Shown here piece after piece: positions 8,701 to 15,900 of a stretch of DNA of 21,311 nt; the first letter of the stretch is position 1; each line of letters begins with the position of its first letter. A program made the translations under genes and the position numbers. Below the pieces are notes generated by a model. It was not told the DNA's origin. It searched no databases and saw nothing but the letters and a program-made list of their open reading frames with translations. This stretch comes from a virus, in IMG/VR virus record IMGVR_UViG_3300020395_000131, positions 1 to 21,311 of that record, one strand, 5' to 3'.

Positions 8701-9731
8701 GTTAACGGAAAAGAGGCTACACCAGGCCCGGATAACTGATATAAAGGTTCTTGATGTAAATTACCAACTCGAAACTCAACTGACGAACCTGGGTATTTTT
8801 TTGAGTTAGCAGGAGTACTACCTGTAGTAGCAGTGCCTGAGTTATCACCATCTTCTGGATGAAGCCAAAAAGTTTTATCAGTTACAGATAAAGAATTACT
8901 CTGTTTTGGTATATAAATAACATTATTTCCACTAACTGTTCTTATATCTACAAGCCATACTCTATCTATATATACTTTTCCATATACTTGATTGGAGCCG
9001 GTATAAATATCTTTTTCTAGATTTACGTCTGAATAAGCTCCCCATACTTGTATTGTTACTCGCTTAGAGGGTCCACTAGTATCAACGGAATTATAATCAT
9101 CCCCATAAACTTCTATCACACTTCCTTTTATTAAATGTCCGGAGGGAGTAATAACTCGTACAATAGGTTTTAAGTTTCTAAGAGTAGGACTTCTCTTTCC
9201 AACTCCTGATTTATGACTTGTATAGAAAAGAGTACTTTCTGCTAACGGGGTTCCTGCAACTGCACAAACTTTTATTTCAGACAATCCATAATCACCGCCC
9301 GCCTCATGCTTAGATCTTTTCATGCCTTCAATTTTACAATCTGATGCTTGTAATCCAAATACTGTTATAAATCGATAAGCATTATCTCTTGTATACGTCT
9401 CTTTTAAATCATTATAATAAGCAGTATTACCGTCCCTATCCTTCATTGATGCGGTTACGGGCTGTAAATTGCTACTGGCTGCAGCAAAGGTTATTGTATG
9501 AGGCTCTCCTGCTTCATTTGCGGCCTCACTGTTTTTAAGGATTGTATCTTCAGAAGATAACTGATCCCCTTCTAAATATACAGAAGCCTCTCCATTTACC
9601 AGACCCTGAATAGGACCTTCTGATATTAAATCAGTTATTGAAACTTCTTGAATGTTAGAGCCTGCCTTACCGGGGTCTTCAGGCTTCCCTGTTCCTGTTC
9701 CGTCTGGGAGGTTTGGTATATTCACACTCAT
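2715..9731 (-). CDS. J: Central tail tip / host-specificity protein, gpJ-like
   Basis: A 2338-residue homologue of lambda gpJ (1132 residues in lambda). The N-terminus (IQEVSITDLISEGPIQGLV, near residues 27-46) is typical of the tip protein. Residues about 560-830 are the conserved J core (RGLKIKIPSNY, AWVFYDMLINDRYGLG, TEAYKVLKDMATMFRG, KAVAFGCTSEGQAIRYGRW). A fibronectin type III-like domain follows at about 1065-1160 (EITLEWEPP). Residues about 1435-1545 look like one Ig-like unit. Residues 1546-1822 and 1832-2090 are two related Ig-like modules. The C-terminus (about 2205-2278) carries TTIHGGNITTGKI and SPHFYIDGSGAKFKG, typical of the J-like fibre stem. It is the receptor-contacting tip and seals the tail tube. 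A perfect AGGAGG sits eight bases before the start. The extra length is mostly in insertions and the C-terminal half. Confidence 0.95.
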   Translation of the reverse strand: MSVNIPNLPDGTGTGKPEDPGKAGSNIQEVSITDLISEGPIQGLVNGEASVYLEGDQLSSEDTILKNSEAANEAGEPHTITFAAASSNLQPVTASMKDRDGNTAYYNDLKETYTRDNAYRFITVFGLQASDCKIEGMKRSKHEAGGDYGLSEIKVCAVAGTPLAESTLFYTSHKSGVGKRSPTLRNLKPIVRVITPSGHLIKGSVIEVYGDDYNSVDTSGPSKRVTIQVWGAYSDVNLEKDIYTGSNQVYGKVYIDRVWLVDIRTVSGNNVIYIPKQSNSLSVTDKTFWLHPEDGDNSGTATTGSTPANSKKYPGSSVEFRVGNLHQEPLYQLSGPGVASFPLTLSASDSAPFNSTNNFLTSAPAAGYPTSSDITTAVNDGAIQKVLVFSQSFSGAQISEIDEVKIQLEFPNGHYATNDEGNDQYNGAAFSITLEGSESGGSNPTDWEDLTGGAAVYQRYWGLQKTAVVYTIILPINTHLNIRDLRLVITRLTPDGVAKGNNYLGKLSGNHIIRGATSDIAVVLDTCQIAQVVATIKEKLSYPYSAVAGVSFSSQSFPSAPSRAYHVRGLKIKIPSNYKPRHLTGDGVATYTGMWNGEFSDEGTTNSSGLESGVYYTDNPAWVFYDMLINDRYGLGDFLTAQDINKFQLYKIAKYCDELVPTKYGETEPRFTSNLYLTKPTEAYKVLKDMATMFRGLLYWLDGQMIPIQDSPAYPIYNFSPSNIIKDTFQTQNSGSKARTNQYTVIWNNPSAAYKPEPIVIEDKENILTTGQIIPKKAVAFGCTSEGQAIRYGRWKAWTSVNQTEVATFKTSVNASFLTPGDIINIQDPSQTGTVFSGRITASSNSAITLDVDITTVSSQAQSDGGRAQSFSFQSSSDYAYSLALLVLKRKVVLTQEAPAVITHSGATYTYNRGDEVVYAKIDGTSTQLIGNSDSDEDIRKTISNIQDNDGTDIQVEFRNSTDVESITFTSSNVSVVNGVTQIAIAAPFSGEIPDNTIWSIRETYKGVNTLASYKEYKILGLKEDSDKFFEITAVEFFNSKFDIIDKDFTLALQDTVIPPVPDYVPPPESVYILDTPDFRMEQNEITLEWEPPRNTDGSTYQFPRNYVIHIYPPLPDGTDYVETRSGNTRRHVFKGIPDGVYDFGVQTFSKFRKRSEITWRTIELVDKFAVSCSRMVGGIPRGIFANCESKISGSTFSLDTVDFAIRSNGAPGTVVNNANQGTAATYQQDLTAMAATGKEITRAHIYFDADDTTDYLKLVLYKRFNFENASLGIWYDRTQWVSNSENVWTDCTNSADARVKVGRYSNKVEKSEGTTAFLTRFQVGDVIRIKTATNTYYAGVVAFIENDNILFTQQRLNNTANEITSVDESKAIARNALRPDYANDAVIAFVGRNGSTYSHERYLWTIDPNLQGLRALIVDPNIAFLNYNSSSVLQNEVAITITADALAYSDPEFIITGAGFSQTSESAQSTYVNDDTSGLSAPNDVTGQSLTWKLHDGTSGIGYDNGSALNFSVTVRESTDQSESKTKDFKIVKVQDGSIGVDGKTVSITADDNSVIYDEDFANPVYNSTNGDIVLTATAHNFTDAIYKFTRTGPGSDVVLQDWSDTSTWTFLDDADWTDTGAGTLQTREAIPPIHAKADWPRVYKVEVGEKPSGWSAPSAPTGNVAIDTTSIVGLAGEGIYGVTISQPNHSHSYLTPADGTFTGTISGSGTTIEVFRGDLIATYAGKTDGTTGLASGDEAAMAVGSWYISAITVTGSDVTLGGPTSVSNNIVTISDHAATSNTDNTEAITYTIRVKSRKAKANPPYVIWEKTTVQTLTKALGGAAGDSGTTVDLSSSDWTISYDANGANPSFTAGPESGKIRITATPRNFTTPLVRIKRGSTYLTGTAGSSGSYNWAAQGTFSVDYTIPTTVTAENHEIVTVEVAEKPASGQGRDNSDWPEDDTITAEDQATLHSFVAGTQGTYISLGNPNHGVSANNDGQVSSYSGSGTTVEFFADGLQKNYHANYNTMPNNSWIVTGVASTNASNWSYGGNSNTSTVYTLNDHGYGTGSSTQMNDNETITITISYKNATGKSFTFNAKQHLYKVKAGSDSTAQGTNAPKVLSGFVYYQTAVTDANAPSTPSATNFNFNTGAFTGLTNNWGTSPPTYDAQNTTTAYWYSYYTTTQTVTNNVVQATGSVSFTTPAKGVAFTGLVTFTALETDTNTTIHGGNITTGKISAISSGTASYGTDADGNVSSSGLHIDLDKGRLRSPHFYIDGSGAKFKGVLEATSGYIGSTVDGWRIKGYRIMGGGYGTISASTDWPNANITLDSQNKRIVIRDTTSETAGVNRVVLGNMN
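3462..5096 (-). repeat. Internal duplication of an Ig-like module in J
   Basis: Residues about 1546-1822 and 1832-2090 of J align as two diverged copies. Matching landmarks are NSVIYDEDFANPVYN / DWTISYDANGANPSF, IVLTATAHNFT / IRITATPRNFT, YKVEVGEKPSG / VTVEVAEKPASG, VTISQPNH / ISLGNPNH, SGSGTTIEVF / SGSGTTVEFF, VTISDHAA / YTLNDHGY and EAITYTIRVKS / ETITITISYKN. The repeat is visible at protein level only; the two DNA copies are diverged. Confidence 0.8.
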
Positions 9732-9733
9732 TA

Positions 9734-10384
9734 CTAATCCCTCCTATTAGCTGCGACTTTGTATATGTTTCCATCTGGATCCCCAGACAGAGTGTACGCT
9801 CCGTTTGCATTAGATAAAGCATTCCAGCCGTCATCTATATTTTGTAAATCAAAAGTAATAGGCTGCCCAGGAACTCTCAATTCTCCGTATAAAACTGGAA
9901 CAGGTCGTCCCTCGGGAATGACTTGTTCTGATCCTTGAAATAGATACCCATCCTCACCGTCTTCGCTCCCATCGTTATCTGTTGCAGGGTCTGGTGCCAT
10001 CATTTCTGCTAACCCCTGGCTTACCAGACTCAAGCCTATAGGAATTAGTATTGAACCAAGGGGTGGAACTATTATTCCTATTACTATTAGTACCGCCCCT
10101 ATGAATGCTTTGACAGCGCCCCTAGACCCTAAAGGAACTGGGGTAATAATTATATCCCCTTTATTTAAAGGCATTAAAAGCTCCTGATTGTGCTCAAGAT
10201 GTTGATCAGCTACTTTTATAGTAAACCCTATTTTTTTCTTATCAGAGTCAAGTAAATACTTTTTAACTCCTGTGTAATTAGCATCTAAATACTGTATGAC
10301 TTCTCTAACCGTTTCTGCTTTTACTTCAGCAACTTTCCCATATTTTTCACCTAATTCACCATTTAAATATACCTTACGCAACAT
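9734..10384 (-). CDS. I: Tail tip assembly protein, gpI-like
   Basis: A 216-residue protein of the lambda gpI family (lambda gpI is 223 residues). Residues 1-85 form a ubiquitin/beta-grasp-like domain (VYLNGELGEKYGK, then LLMPLNKGDIIITPVPLGSRG). Residues 88-127 are a long Gly/Ile-rich hydrophobic segment (FIGAVLIVIGIIVPPLG). An acidic linker (residues 135-145) leads to GYLFQGSEQVIPEGRPVPVLYGELRV (147-171), the signature of the family. In lambda, gpI is needed for tail tip assembly and acts with gpK and gpJ. GGAG precedes the ATG by nine bases, the start overlaps the end of the K gene by 11 bases, and the stop lies two bases before J. Confidence 0.9.
   Translation of the reverse strand: MLRKVYLNGELGEKYGKVAEVKAETVREVIQYLDANYTGVKKYLLDSDKKKIGFTIKVADQHLEHNQELLMPLNKGDIIITPVPLGSRGAVKAFIGAVLIVIGIIVPPLGSILIPIGLSLVSQGLAEMMAPDPATDNDGSEDGEDGYLFQGSEQVIPEGRPVPVLYGELRVPGQPITFDLQNIDDGWNALSNANGAYTLSGDPDGNIYKVAANRRD
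9740..9745 (-). promoter_or_regulatory. Perfect Shine-Dalgarno AGGAGG before J
   Basis: AGGAGG on the minus strand lies eight bases from the J ATG (9731-9729), and the TAG stop of the I gene (9736-9734) falls between them. It is the strongest ribosome site I see in the window and fixes the J start. Confidence 0.9.
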
Positions 10385-11069
10385 ATCTATATGCTCCTAC
10401 TAAATACTTATGCCAGAAAGGATACAAATTTTCTCTGCATGATAGTCTGTTAAATGCATGATGGTAGAAAATATCATTTCCTAAGTATACTCCACAATGA
10501 TCATTTACTTCTTCTTGTACTTTGAAGAGAAGTACATCATTTTCTTTCAACTCATCTAAATTCACGGGCTCTCCTTTCCACTTTTTAACCATCTCTGTAG
10601 TAAAATAATCTAATCCTTTATTATACCAGTTTTCTTCAAATAAGGCACGATGAGGGATTTCCATTCCTTGTTGAAATAAATAATCACGTACTGCTTCAAA
10701 ACAATCTGCTACCCCAAACTCATACTCTCTTCCATATAAATCCGTTGTATTATTTTCGGGTTCTAAGACAGTTAGATTCATATCAGGATAACTAAATATA
10801 TAATAAGGAATTCCTAAAGTATTACAAGCAACTTTATCAGTTTCGCCCGGCTCTGAACTACTACCAATATGATTATGTACTATTCCTACAATATCTGTAG
10901 TTGTTAATAATTTTATATATTCCTCTGAATCCATAATAAAATCATCATTATTAGTAGCAATATTAGTACAAGGGAACCACTGCTTTTTTCCTTTAACTAC
11001 TGATAAGACTCCACACCCCTCTTTAGGATACTCTCTATCGAAATGATCTTTTATGTCTTGTAAGTTCAT
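10374..11069 (-). CDS. K: Tail tip peptidase with JAMM and NlpC/P60 domains, gpK-like
   Basis: A 231-residue two-domain protein like lambda gpK. The N-terminal JAB/MPN domain has Glu17 (YPKEGCG) and the metal-binding H65-N-H67 followed at the correct spacing by Asp78 (EPGETD). The usual JAMM Ser before that Asp is Gly75 here. The C-terminal NlpC/P60 domain starts near residue 115 with Cys123 in GVADCFEAVRDYL, His191 in DHCGVYLGN, and His203/204 in FYHH. The NlpC/P60 part would cleave peptidoglycan peptides near the tip during assembly or entry. The ATG overlaps the L stop as TAATG with only a weak ribosome site, so expression probably depends on coupling to L. Confidence 0.93.
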   Translation of the reverse strand: MNLQDIKDHFDREYPKEGCGVLSVVKGKKQWFPCTNIATNNDDFIMDSEEYIKLLTTTDIVGIVHNHIGSSSEPGETDKVACNTLGIPYYIFSYPDMNLTVLEPENNTTDLYGREYEFGVADCFEAVRDYLFQQGMEIPHRALFEENWYNKGLDYFTTEMVKKWKGEPVNLDELKENDVLLFKVQEEVNDHCGVYLGNDIFYHHAFNRLSCRENLYPFWHKYLVGAYRYVA

Positions 11070-12562
11070 TAACGATGTTTTCTACTACCTGGGAACCCTC
11101 CGAAGGGAAGAACCCCAACAGCAGTATTAGTATCAGTTCCTACAATAGTATTTTGCTTATCGTTATCATTTTCTTCACTCATAAATTGAAATCGTGCTTT
11201 GCAAGAAGAAAGAAGTTTTCCACAAACATCCCCTCTAGTCCAATGTGCGGATCTGGAAGACGGCACTATACTATTATTTGTAATAAGTACTCTATAAATG
11301 GTTGATGTTGCTGTAAAGTCAAAAGTAGTATCAGTTTTATTGCCCGCATTATTTACGGGATATATAACATAATCATTTCTATCCGCTGAATCAGAATGAG
11401 TTGAATAAGTTTGTCCAGAAACCCAAGGTTCGTATAATCGTATCTGCTGCCAGTCACTATTGGAGGAGGAGGGTACTGACGTATTAGAATCTTTGTTGGA
11501 CCTCCAATATGTATATCCTGAACCACCGTCCGATAATGCAACTAGTGCATCTTTAGCATAGGATGTTCCTGCACTCCCTGAATGGGTTTTCCCGCTAAGA
11601 ATCTGTGTAGCATTAGAGGAATTGTGGATAAGATACTTCCACATAATAGGCTCATCTTTCTCAGTTAGATAAGCATAAAATTTTAAGTCTCCACTGCTAT
11701 TTTCATCAAGAACTAAACTATTGGCGGGCCAAGTACATGCTCCTTTTGGAGTATCAAATGTTAATCCCTGATAAGCCCAAGGGCAGTATTTTCCTATAAC
11801 TTGTCTACGTGGCAATTTTATACCTTCTAGATCAAAAGGATTTGCTAGTTCAAATGTAACTGTTTCTGCGTTTTTATTTTCAACTCTATCAATAATATGT
11901 ATTCTTTTTGGTAGTTCTATTACTGATTTTGTACTTACAGTAGTAGGATCCATAGTCAAATATTTTTCTAATGTTTGACGCTGGGTTAAACGTTTTCCTA
12001 TAAGATCATCGAGCTTAAAATCTGATAATCCATCATTGCCGCCATCATTAGCATTTTGAAACAAAGAACTAGACCTTAGTATAGATTCTACATTTCCAAT
12101 AGTTAACTTAGGTCTATTTTGTACTCCTTCAGTACTTACACTAAAAGTACTTAGTTCCATTGGGATAGCATAGTATGTATTAGTATCAAAAACTATAGGA
12201 GAATAATCCCTGGTTTGTATACCTGGACCAGTAACAGTCATACCCACCGTTAAACTAGAAGCATCAGAAACGGTTATAGTATTGGCGTCTGGATTATCCC
12301 CCGATATACTTTTAGTTACAGAAACTTCTGAACCTGTTGGACTAAGCCCTTTAAATGTTAAAGAGACCCCTGTAGTAATGGTTTGGGAACTATTTAAAGT
12401 AAGAGTGCCTCCGTCAATATTTGTAATACGAACAGATGTACTCAATCCTGGATGAAAATATAAAGTAGTAGAAGAAGAGTATTCTAACTCAAATAAAGAG
12501 ACTACCCCACTGTCTACTTCTAAGGATTGTATATCTTTTGCTATTAAGTTGCTGTTGCTCAT
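11069..12562 (-). CDS. L: Minor tail protein with Fe-S cysteines, gpL-like, enlarged by inserts
   Basis: A 497-residue homologue of lambda gpL (232 residues). The gpL core is seen at 1-50 (SNLIAKDIQSLEVDSGVVSL), 115-160 and 180-262. The four cysteines that bind an iron-sulfur cluster in gpL correspond to Cys260 (IGKYCPWAYQG), Cys276 (KGACTWP), Cys447 (GDVCGKLLSSC) and Cys454. Two expansions stand out: a Thr/Ser-rich beta insert at about 51-114 (TVSDASSLTVGMTVTGPG), and about 170 residues between Cys276 and Cys447, where gpL has only about 20. The latter holds two segments ending YWRSNKDSNTSVPSSS..W and YRVLITNNSIVPSSRSAHW, resembling CBM5/12 chitin-binding modules. It overlaps the M gene as ATGA. 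Confidence 0.92.
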   Translation of the reverse strand: MSNSNLIAKDIQSLEVDSGVVSLFELEYSSSTTLYFHPGLSTSVRITNIDGGTLTLNSSQTITTGVSLTFKGLSPTGSEVSVTKSISGDNPDANTITVSDASSLTVGMTVTGPGIQTRDYSPIVFDTNTYYAIPMELSTFSVSTEGVQNRPKLTIGNVESILRSSSLFQNANDGGNDGLSDFKLDDLIGKRLTQRQTLEKYLTMDPTTVSTKSVIELPKRIHIIDRVENKNAETVTFELANPFDLEGIKLPRRQVIGKYCPWAYQGLTFDTPKGACTWPANSLVLDENSSGDLKFYAYLTEKDEPIMWKYLIHNSSNATQILSGKTHSGSAGTSYAKDALVALSDGGSGYTYWRSNKDSNTSVPSSSNSDWQQIRLYEPWVSGQTYSTHSDSADRNDYVIYPVNNAGNKTDTTFDFTATSTIYRVLITNNSIVPSSRSAHWTRGDVCGKLLSSCKARFQFMSEENDNDKQNTIVGTDTNTAVGVLPFGGFPGSRKHR

Positions 12563-12963
12563 ACATATAGTCTTTTGAAGTTTGCATTAACATTATAATG
12601 ATTCGCATTATTGTATTGTTGAGACCAACTCTCACAAATTACTTTTATAGTTGAAACCTTATTACCATATTGATCAGTGCTTGTACTGTTATCATCGGGT
12701 ACTGTGACATTGAAAGAAGTTACCCCGGCTTTATCATTAAAAAACTTTATTATATCATCTGCTGCGGATTTTTCTCGATTTTTAAATTGCATAGCAAAAG
12801 TCTCTACAATATTATTAATCCCTGGTTTTGCTCTTTGCTGATAACCATTTCCAAACTCCGCTACTCTAACAGTAGGTTTATAGTTTCTTGAAAAATCATT
12901 ATCAGGACGTATAGTTGCTGTTGTAATATCTGTACCTGATATTTCAAATCCTATCTCTGGCAT
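12559..12963 (-). CDS. M: Minor tail protein, gpM-like
   Basis: A 134-residue protein of the lambda gpM/phage minor tail family (lambda gpM is 109 residues). The diagnostic stretch VRVAEFGNGYQQRAKPGINN lies at residues 32-51, followed by the amphipathic helix AADDIIKFFNDKAG (67-80). The C-terminus (VICESWSQQYNNANHYNVNANFKRLYV) is also typical. In lambda, gpM acts late in making the tail tip before tube polymerisation, together with gpL and gpH. The ATG overlaps the tape measure stop as TAATG and the stop overlaps the L start as ATGA. The place between H and L is exactly that of lambda. Confidence 0.92.
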   Translation of the reverse strand: MPEIGFEISGTDITTATIRPDNDFSRNYKPTVRVAEFGNGYQQRAKPGINNIVETFAMQFKNREKSAADDIIKFFNDKAGVTSFNVTVPDDNSTSTDQYGNKVSTIKVICESWSQQYNNANHYNVNANFKRLYV

Positions 12964-15900
12964 TATGCTACTCCATATGGGCTTAGTATCCCACCATTGC
13001 GTTTTTGATTTAATAGTTCTTGTTGTACTACATCTGCTATTTGATCTCCAAGTCTTTCCGCTGCGGCAGTATCACCTTCTGTATTTCTCTCGGTCCTATC
13101 ATTAGTGATATTAACAGTTACACCAACATTATTAGTTCCGGATCCTTTAGGCATTATAACTGGAATTGATTTACCATCAGGAAGAGGAACTATTGCTTCA
13201 TTATGCTTTCCTTCTCCGATAAGACCTAGCTGAGGGCCTGTTGCTATGCCTCCTGTTGCATATTTTTTAAAACCACCCTTGGCTATGCCCCCATCTGCGA
13301 AGCCGAAGCCACCACCACTCATAAAAGAGAAAATCTTTATGCCCGTTTGTACCAAGGACATAATACCACCAGTAGAATCAGTACCGGCACTTCCTCCTCC
13401 AAAGCTTCTAAATATATTCATAATGCTCCCAACACCTTCCTCAAAAAGCTTACCAATTTGTTCGAAATCTGTCGAAGCAGTCTTCATTGTATCTTCTAAC
13501 CCGTTAATATGATCATCAAATGTTTTGCTCATTTGGTCAATAAATATCAATCCGTCTATTTTTTCTTTAATTCTATTTGTATCCAGGATGTCTCTCTGGT
13601 CTGAAACAACTATTCGTTCTAACATGTCGCCTAACTCAGTACTTGATGAGCCTTCTATCCTTATACCCCCCTCGTTTGGTGGTGGTTCATCTCCCCAAGT
13701 TGGTAACTCTTGAGTTCTTGCAGCGTTAATTTCATTCTTTAAATCATTAAGGGTGTTTCTTAAGTCAGATAAAACTTGGTTAAGTAACGCACTAGTTTCA
13801 TCCTCCCCGGCGCCTCCTCCTGCTGAGGCTGCCTTACATGCACAAACTTCTTTGCCTATTAATTTAGCTAAAGGTTCTTGCCATATCTTCATATCTGCAG
13901 GGGTTGTAAAAGGATCCAAGTTTAATTTTATAGATGTGTCGCTGAACCTAACGAGGAGACCCTCGCCTTTTTCTAAATGGTCTTTAATACTTGTGCCTTC
14001 TTCTATCTTCAGACCTAGTCTAATACCAGCTGCGGCTATTCTGACTTCTTTTGGTGTTAGAATGGTTGGCTTAGTGCCTCCCTGTCCCCCAATTTGATCC
14101 TCTAGTATTCCCATACCCCAAGTGACCCAGCCTTCTACCATACTATCTATTGCGGCATCTACTGCTGCTTTGAGGGTCTTTATTAGTGCGTCTGTTAGAC
14201 TTGATTCATCACCTTTTATAAAGTCAGCTAAATTTGTACTTAGGCTTGTGGCAAAAGCTTCTCTGGCTGCATCGAGCATTCTCATACGTAGATCAAGTTG
14301 ACGCTCTAGGCTTTTTTCTTGCCACAGCAACTCGTCCTTTTCTGCCTCTAACTTCTTAATGTATTCGTCTTCTGCTTTTACCTGGGATTGCTTTGCTAAC
14401 TCAATCCTCTTTTCCATATCCTCCCTCGCCGCTACTGCTTTATTATAGGCGAGTGCTCTGTCGATTTCTGCTATTTCTAAAGAGGATTTTCCTATCTTTC
14501 TGCGGGTAGCATCTCTTTCTAATTGCGCTAGTTTAACGGAAGAGCCTATTTCTACGTCTCTAATTTTTTGCAAAAACGCTAACTGGTCTTGTAAAACCTT
14601 ATCTCTGTCTGCCCAGCCCTCGGCTTGTTTTACTGCATCGTTAGTAGTTATTAATTCCTCGGTTGTCTTGATTAAGTCATATACTTTGGTTCTAAAATGG
14701 TTTACAGCATGTGCTTGCTCTGTGAAAGCTTTAGTATTATTTTGAATTCCGTCTAACAATTCTTTAGCATTGCCACGCTGTGCATCAAAGAATGTATTAA
14801 TCCCCTCTAATGCTTTTATTTGGGTAGCATCTAGATCTAACTTTCCACTTTCAACGATGGACTCTACTAAAGCCTTATACTCTTTTTGGTAATCAGTTAG
14901 ATTGCTTGCTCCGACTTGTTCTTCAAATGCATTCAAATATTCTAATAAATTGCGAGCTTGAGTTAGTCCGGATGCTGTGACGTCTGCGAAATCCGCTATA
15001 AATGCTGTTCCAGTGTCGTACAGCGCTGTAAAATCTGTAGCTTCTTTTTTGGCCGCATTAAGCTCCTCATAATTTGACATCAACCCCTCGAACGTTCTCC
15101 AATATTCTCCCTCAAATGATTTAAACTCGGATAGCAGGTCTTTACCAAAAAACTTCTCTACCATTTCCTTAATACCTGAGAACATTCCTTTTGTTATCCA
15201 CTCGTTAAGTTTATCACCAACCTTACCTTGCATATTTTCGGGAACCATTCTAATAATACTGTTCCTCATTTGAAGTTCAAGATCCTTTAGCTCTTTCTCT
15301 CTTTCAGTAGTCCACTTTTCTATACCAGAATGAGCCATAGCGGTCTCTAGGCTTGAGGTGGCTTGGAGCATTTTATTATATTCTAATAGACTGTCGTTAA
15401 GTTTCAAGATTCGGTTTGCTTGAGCCTCTATGCCAGTAATTTTTGTTAACCCTAGTGCTAATTGTGTTGGATTGAAAGTAGAATATTCTTTATTTAGCTG
15501 TTTTGTATTAGTTGTAAGAGTTTTCATATCCTGATTTAAGTCATCCCATCCTTGACTTGATTTGATAATACCTAAAAGTTCAGCCATTTGAACCCCTAAA
15601 TCTTTTAGTAGCATTGCTAAGCCAACCCACCCAGCAGCTCGGAATAAAAAGTTAACTCCTTGAACAAATCGAGAAGCGGCTTTTTTCATAGCAGCCATCG
15701 CTATGCCCCATCCCGTTTGTGTTTTTTGTATCACAATACTAGCGGTTTGCTGAATTGATTGCCATCCTGTAACTATTTCAGTTTTGAAACCCTTGAACTC
15801 TTTCTTCATTACTTTCAAAGAAGCAATAAAAGTACGTTTTTGAGCCTCGCTCATTTGTGTTACTGCACCTTGACCTTGTTCGGCAAATCGTAGCATCCCA

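Noticed and set aside
756-9731. Diversity-generating retroelement acting on J or the fibres
   Set aside because: No reverse transcriptase and no template/variable repeat pair or adenine-biased variation is visible within the window. The flanks cannot be judged.
11353-11541. Minus-strand frame within the gpL-like gene
   Set aside because: It is an alternate-frame shadow in the Cys276-Cys447 insert, where the main frame has recognisable modules.
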